Position numbers and translations under genes: made by a program. Positions 8,272 to 11,472 of a stretch of DNA of 11,472 nucleotides are shown in pieces. The notes under the pieces are model-generated. The model was not told the DNA's origin. It saw only the letters and a program-made list of their open reading frames with translations, and did not search any database. This DNA comes from Pseudomonadota bacterium (GTDB lineage Bacteria; Pseudomonadota; Alphaproteobacteria; Micropepsales; Micropepsaceae). The stretch lies in the NCBI GenBank assembly GCA_025360685.1, contig JANYBR010000118.1, positions 1 through 11,472 on the forward strand, in the 5' to 3' direction. Every line of letters starts with the position of its first letter. The first letter of the stretch is position 1.

Positions 8272-9066
8272 ATGACCCAGATTCTTGGAATTTTAAACAT
8301 CACCGAGGACTCGTTCTCCGATGGCGCGAAATATCTCGAGCCTGCGGCCGCAATCGCGCACGGCCGCGCGCTCGCCGCGGATGGCGCGGGGACACTCGAC
8401 ATCGGCGCCGCCTCATCGAACCCGGATTCCAAAGGCGTTCCGCCCAACGTGGAGATCGCGCGCCTGGTGCCCATCGTGGCCGCCTTGCAGGACCTGCCCC
8501 TGTCGATCGACAGCTTTTCCCTTCCGGTGCAACGCTGGGCGCTCGAACGCGGCGTGGCCTATATCAACGATATCCAGGGATTTCCGGATGCGTCGCTCTA
8601 TCCCGAACTGGCGGCGTCGCACGCCAAGCTGATCGTCATGCATTCGGTTCAGGAACGCGGTGCGGCGACGCGCGTCGACGTTCCTCCCGGCGAGATCATG
8701 GATCGCATTGCGCGGTTTTTCGACTCTCGGCTCGCGGCGCTGGAACGCGCCGGTATCGCGCGCCGGCGTTTCATTCTCGATCCGGGGATGGGCTTCTTCC
8801 TCGGTACCAATCCCGAGACATCACTCACCGTGCTTCGGCGCTTGCCGGAACTGAAATCGCGCTTCGACTTGCCCGTCCTCATCTCGGTGTCGCGTAAGTC
8901 ATTCCTGCGCCGGCTTGCCGGCCGCGACGCGAATGCATCCGGAGCCATCAGTCTGGCGGCCGAACTGTTTGCCATTCGTCAGGGCGCGGACTATGTCCGC
9001 ACGCACGCGCCAGGCCCGCTCAAAGACGCTCTTTTGCTGGAAAAGGCCGTTCAGCAAGGCCGTTGA
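8272..9066 (+). CDS. folP: Dihydropteroate synthase of the Sul (sulfonamide-insensitive) type
   Basis: Condenses 6-hydroxymethyl-dihydropterin diphosphate with p-aminobenzoate in folate synthesis; cytoplasmic TIM barrel, 264 residues. Motifs: GILNITEDSFSD (6-17), DIGAASSNPDS (43-53) where ordinary FolP has an ESTRPG loop, SIDSF (78-82), NDIQGFPDASLYPEL (99-113), VMHSVQ (122-127), DPGMGFFLG (170-178), SVSRKSFLR (205-213) and RTHAPGPLKDA (243-253). These blocks match the mobile resistance enzymes Sul1 and Sul2 as I remember them. The E. coli FolP counterparts (RPG loop, DPGFGFGK, GMSRKS) are absent. The aromatic F175/F176 pair matches the Sul feature linked to exclusion of sulfonamides from the p-aminobenzoate pocket. 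It lies in the conserved ftsH-folP-glmM order with no mobile-element genes, so it looks native rather than acquired. Resistance is inferred, not shown. A second ordinary folP elsewhere cannot be excluded. Confidence 0.93.
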   Translation: MTQILGILNITEDSFSDGAKYLEPAAAIAHGRALAADGAGTLDIGAASSNPDSKGVPPNVEIARLVPIVAALQDLPLSIDSFSLPVQRWALERGVAYINDIQGFPDASLYPELAASHAKLIVMHSVQERGAATRVDVPPGEIMDRIARFFDSRLAALERAGIARRRFILDPGMGFFLGTNPETSLTVLRRLPELKSRFDLPVLISVSRKSFLRRLAGRDANASGAISLAAELFAIRQGADYVRTHAPGPLKDALLLEKAVQQGR

Positions 9067-9155
9067 GGCGGGCGGCGCGGGGACTTAAGCCTTTGTTCGG
9101 ATATCGCTGCGAAAAATCTGTTAGAATTGCGAAATAAGATGGCCGCGCAGCCGCC

Positions 9156-9162
9156 AGGGGAG
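9156..9162 (+). promoter_or_regulatory. Ribosome-binding site for glmM
   Basis: AGGGGAG lies eight bases before ATG 9171 and supports this start. The 104-base folP-glmM gap otherwise holds no gene; TAGAAT at 9122-9127 resembles a -10 box but has no matching -35. Confidence 0.7.
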
Positions 9163-9170
9163 CGTTTCAA

Positions 9171-10517
9171 ATGAGCCGGAAATATTTCGGCACGGACGGC
9201 ATTCGCGGTCGCGCCAATTCCGGAGCCATGACGCCGGGTATCGCCATGCGGGCGGGTATGGCCGCGGGCCGGATCTTCACGCGCGGCGATCATCGTCATC
9301 GTGTGGTCATCGGCAAGGACACGCGGCTCTCGGGCTACATGATCGAGTCCGCGCTCGTCGCCGGCTTCACGGCCGTCGGCATGGACGTGTTTCAGTTCGG
9401 TCCGTTGCCGACGCCGGCAGTGGCCATGCTCACGCGTTCCTTGCGCGCCGACATGGGTGTGATGATCACCGCTTCGCACAACCAGTATCAGGACAATGGC
9501 ATCAAGTTTTTCGGTCCGGACGGCCGCAAGCTGTCCGACGAGCATGAGGCGGCGATCGAAGCGCTGATGGACAATGGCCTTGAGTCCGGTCTCGCGACTT
9601 CGCCCAAGCTCGGCCGTGCCAAGCGCATCGACGATGCCCAGGCGCGCTATATTGAGTTCGTCAAGAATACCTTCTCGCGCCGGCTCACTCTTGAAGGACT
9701 GCGCATCGTGATCGATTGCGCCAATGGAGCCGCCTACAAGGTCGCGCCAGCGGCACTGTGGGAACTCGGCGCGGAAGTTGTGCCGATCGGCGTCACACCC
9801 GACGGCTTCAACATCAATTCCGGCTGCGGTTCCACGGACACCGAAACGATGTCCGCGAAGGTACGCGAGATGCGCGCCAATTTCGGCATCGCGCTCGACG
9901 GCGATGCAGATCGTGTCGTCATGTCCGACGAGCACGGACGCATCATCGACGGCGATCAGATCCTGGCGCTGCTGGCGCGCTCCTGGTCCAAGAGCGGACA
10001 TCTCAAAGGCGGCGGTGTCGTTGGCACGGTGATGTCGAATGCCGGCCTCGACCGCTATCTCAAGTCACTGGATCTGAAGCTGGCGCGAGCCCAGGTCGGC
10101 GACCGCTACGTGATCGAGCAGATGCAGAAGGGCGGCTACAATGTCGGCGGCGAACAGTCCGGCCACATCGTGCTCAGCGATTTCTCCCCGACCGGCGATG
10201 GCTTGATCGCGGCGCTGCAGGTTCTGGCCGTTCTGGCCGCCGAAAAGAAACCGGCGAGCGAGGTCGCACATCTGTTTGAGCCGATGCCCCAGGTCATGGA
10301 AAACGTGCGCTTCCAGAAGGGCTCGCCGCTTTCGAATGCGCGCGTTACCGCCTGCATCAAGGACGGCGAGGCGCGTCTGAACGGCTCCGGCCGTCTGCTC
10401 GTGCGCAAATCCGGCACCGAACCCGTCATTCGCATCATGGCCGAGGGCGATGACGAAGCACTGCTGCGGGCAGTCGTGAACGACGTGGTGAGTGCCATCC
10501 AGGAGGTCGCGGCTTGA
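9171..10517 (+). CDS. glmM: GlmM, phosphoglucosamine mutase
   Basis: Converts glucosamine-6-phosphate to glucosamine-1-phosphate, the step feeding UDP-GlcNAc for peptidoglycan and LPS; cytoplasmic. It is 448 residues, the family norm (about 445). Four alpha-D-phosphohexomutase domains are recognisable. N-terminal KYFGTDGIRG (4-13); phosphoserine loop TASHNQYQDNG (100-110) with catalytic S102, where GlmM shows Ser-His-Asn; magnesium loop DGDADR (243-248) with D243, D245 and D247; sugar-binding GGEQSGH (326-332); phosphate-binding RKSGTEPVIRIM (412-423). The ATG is preceded by AGGGGAG. Downstream of folP as in E. coli. The stop TGA overlaps the thiD start, so the two are probably co-translated. 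Confidence 0.98.
   Translation: MSRKYFGTDGIRGRANSGAMTPGIAMRAGMAAGRIFTRGDHRHRVVIGKDTRLSGYMIESALVAGFTAVGMDVFQFGPLPTPAVAMLTRSLRADMGVMITASHNQYQDNGIKFFGPDGRKLSDEHEAAIEALMDNGLESGLATSPKLGRAKRIDDAQARYIEFVKNTFSRRLTLEGLRIVIDCANGAAYKVAPAALWELGAEVVPIGVTPDGFNINSGCGSTDTETMSAKVREMRANFGIALDGDADRVVMSDEHGRIIDGDQILALLARSWSKSGHLKGGGVVGTVMSNAGLDRYLKSLDLKLARAQVGDRYVIEQMQKGGYNVGGEQSGHIVLSDFSPTGDGLIAALQVLAVLAAEKKPASEVAHLFEPMPQVMENVRFQKGSPLSNARVTACIKDGEARLNGSGRLLVRKSGTEPVIRIMAEGDDEALLRAVVNDVVSAIQEVAA
10501..10507 (+). promoter_or_regulatory. Ribosome-binding site deciding the TTG start of thiD
   Basis: AGGAGGT, inside the glmM 3' end, is six bases before TTG 10514 but fifteen before ATG 10523. This favours TTG over the ATG three codons later. 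Confidence 0.7.
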
Positions 10518-11320
10518 AGCCAATGCGGCTTCTCGCCATCGCGGGATCCGACTCAAGCGGCGGCGCGGGTGTTCAAGCCGACATCAAGACCGCCACTGCC
10601 CTTGGCGCCTACGCCATGACGGCGCTGACTGCCATCACGGCGCAGGACACGATCGGAATTGGCGCCATTCATCTGGTTCCCGCAGTCGTCGTGCTCGAAC
10701 AGATCGAACGCTGCCTGTCCGACATCGGTGCGGATGCAATCAAGATTGGCATGCTCGGCTCGGCCGAGATCGCGCGAACCGTTGCGTCTGCGATCAACGC
10801 CCGCGCGGCGGCAATTCCGAGGGTCGTCGATCCGGTCTTGGTGGCGACGACCGGCGCGGCACTCGCGGAAGACGCAGTCGTGGAAATTCTCAAGACGTTG
10901 CTGTTTCCGGGCGCGGCGCTTATCACGCCAAATCTACCGGAAGCCGAACGCCTATGCGGCTTTGCGCTGCAATCTGGCGGCGACCTGTTGCGTGCCGGTA
11001 CAACGCTGCTCGCATTCGGGCCCAAGGCGGTGTTGCTGAAAGGCGGTCACGGTGGCAGCGATACGGTCACCGACCTGCTGTTCACTCCCGAAACGGGACC
11101 GCGCGCCTATATCGCCAAACGAGTCGACACGCGCCACACCCACGGCACCGGCTGCACGCTTTCAACGGCGATCGCTTGCGGGCTAGGCGAGGGCATGGCG
11201 CTTGATGATGCGATTCAACGCGCGCATGATTTTGTGCAAAGAGCCATTCACAGCGCGCCCGGTTTCGGCGCCGGTAGCGGACCGATAAGTCATTTGAGTG
11301 CTACGCCACCGCGTCAATGA
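10514..11320 (+). CDS. thiD: ThiD, hydroxymethylpyrimidine/phosphomethylpyrimidine kinase
   Basis: Phosphorylates HMP and then HMP-phosphate to HMP-diphosphate, the pyrimidine half of thiamine; ribokinase-like fold, cytoplasmic. It is 268 residues versus about 266 in E. coli. Motifs: AIAGSDSSGGAGVQADIKT (8-26) for substrate binding, KIGML (77-81), DPVLVATTG (106-114), LITPNLPEA (136-144), VLLKGGHGG (173-181), and the ATP/anion-hole motif THGTGCTLS (209-217) with C214. Starts at TTG overlapping the glmM TGA by three bases; ATG 10523 is the alternative (265 residues). There is no fused ThiE domain, so it is a stand-alone kinase. No thiamine riboswitch was seen before it, consistent with expression from the glmM transcript. 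Confidence 0.95.
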   Translation: MKPMRLLAIAGSDSSGGAGVQADIKTATALGAYAMTALTAITAQDTIGIGAIHLVPAVVVLEQIERCLSDIGADAIKIGMLGSAEIARTVASAINARAAAIPRVVDPVLVATTGAALAEDAVVEILKTLLFPGAALITPNLPEAERLCGFALQSGGDLLRAGTTLLAFGPKAVLLKGGHGGSDTVTDLLFTPETGPRAYIAKRVDTRHTHGTGCTLSTAIACGLGEGMALDDAIQRAHDFVQRAIHSAPGFGAGSGPISHLSATPPRQ

Positions 11321-11355
11321 CGCGCCAAGCCAGCGCGCAATGAGTTTAATTTTTT
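11321..11355 (+). terminator. Weak terminator candidate after thiD
   Basis: CGCGC (11321-11325) can pair with GCGCG (11333-11337) around a 7-base loop. The T-rich tract TTTAATTTTTT runs 11345-11355. The seven-base spacing between stem and T-tract is longer than usual, so this is tentative. Confidence 0.3.
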
Positions 11356-11368
11356 CTCATGGCCCGCC

Positions 11369-11472
11369 GGAGTGCGGGCCACCCAGATGGGCATACTCTC
11401 GCTTCCGAGTGATTCTGCTCAGACCAATTCTTCGAAATTCGAGTAAGTCGTTACCTGGGTGGCCCGCACTCC
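11369..11472. repeat. Second palindromic intergenic repeat, cut by the window end
   Basis: Bases 11369-11386 and 11455-11472 are perfect inverted copies over 18 bases, and the second arm ends exactly at the last base of the window. The left arm also takes part in a hairpin, GGCCCGC (11361-11367) with GCGGGCC (11374-11380). The 68 bases between the arms have no coding frame. Family and function are unknown. It is similar in style to, but different in sequence from, the repeat before folP. Confidence 0.75.

Noticed and set aside
8272..9066. folP as a recently acquired resistance gene
   Set aside because: There is no integrase, ISCR element, integron site or composition shift around it. The ftsH-folP-glmM order is the ancestral chromosomal one.
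9093..9127. Promoter before glmM (TTGTTC ... TAGAAT)
   Set aside because: The -10-like box is good, but the spacing is 23 bases and the -35 matches only three positions, so it is not listed as a promoter.
9051..10001. 316-codon minus-strand frame opposite glmM
   Set aside because: Shadow of the glmM reading frame with no domain recognised.
11361..11380. GGCCCGC/GCGGGCC hairpin as terminator of thiD
   Set aside because: The T-run precedes rather than follows the stem on the plus strand, and on the minus strand the stem is followed by A-rich sequence.

Overview
The window is a dense, all plus-strand stretch of chromosome from an alphaproteobacterium, most likely of the Rhizobiales (Hyphomicrobiales) type. 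The evidence is GC-rich sequence, a complete Tol-Pal cluster with a cysteine-bearing alphaproteobacterial TolA C-terminus, an Omp16-like Pal, and a tilS-ftsH-folP-glmM-thiD order. No genus can be named from the sequence alone. There are eleven protein genes; only the first (tolQ) is cut by the window edge. No tRNA, rRNA, CRISPR array, transposase or integrase was seen.

Region 1 (1-4996) is the cell-envelope Tol-Pal machine. TolQ, TolR and TolA are inner-membrane energy transducers, TolB is a periplasmic beta-propeller, Pal is the outer-membrane lipoprotein that grips peptidoglycan, and CpoB is a periplasmic coiled-coil/TPR protein. tolQ-tolR-tolA overlap and tolB follows 12 bases later, so these four look like one transcript. 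pal has its own leader with a plausible promoter and a strong intrinsic terminator behind it. cpoB starts after that terminator.

Region 2 (about 5016-8125) holds tilS (tRNA-Ile lysidine synthetase), closely coupled to cpoB, and ftsH (membrane AAA+ zinc protease), which starts at TTG after a 170-base gap.

Region 3 (8126-8271) is a nested palindromic intergenic repeat with perfect 25-base inverted ends. It sits directly in front of folP and appears to supply its ribosome-binding site.

Region 4 (8272-11320) carries folP (dihydropteroate synthase), glmM (phosphoglucosamine mutase) and thiD (HMP/HMP-P kinase). The folP product is the most notable item. Its motifs are those of the sulfonamide-insensitive Sul family (closest by eye to Sul2), not of ordinary FolP, yet it sits in the classic chromosomal ftsH-folP-glmM setting. 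It therefore looks like a chromosomal relative of the mobile sul resistance genes.

Region 5 (11321-11472) is non-coding. It has a weak terminator candidate and a second palindromic repeat whose perfect 18-base arms run to the last base of the window.
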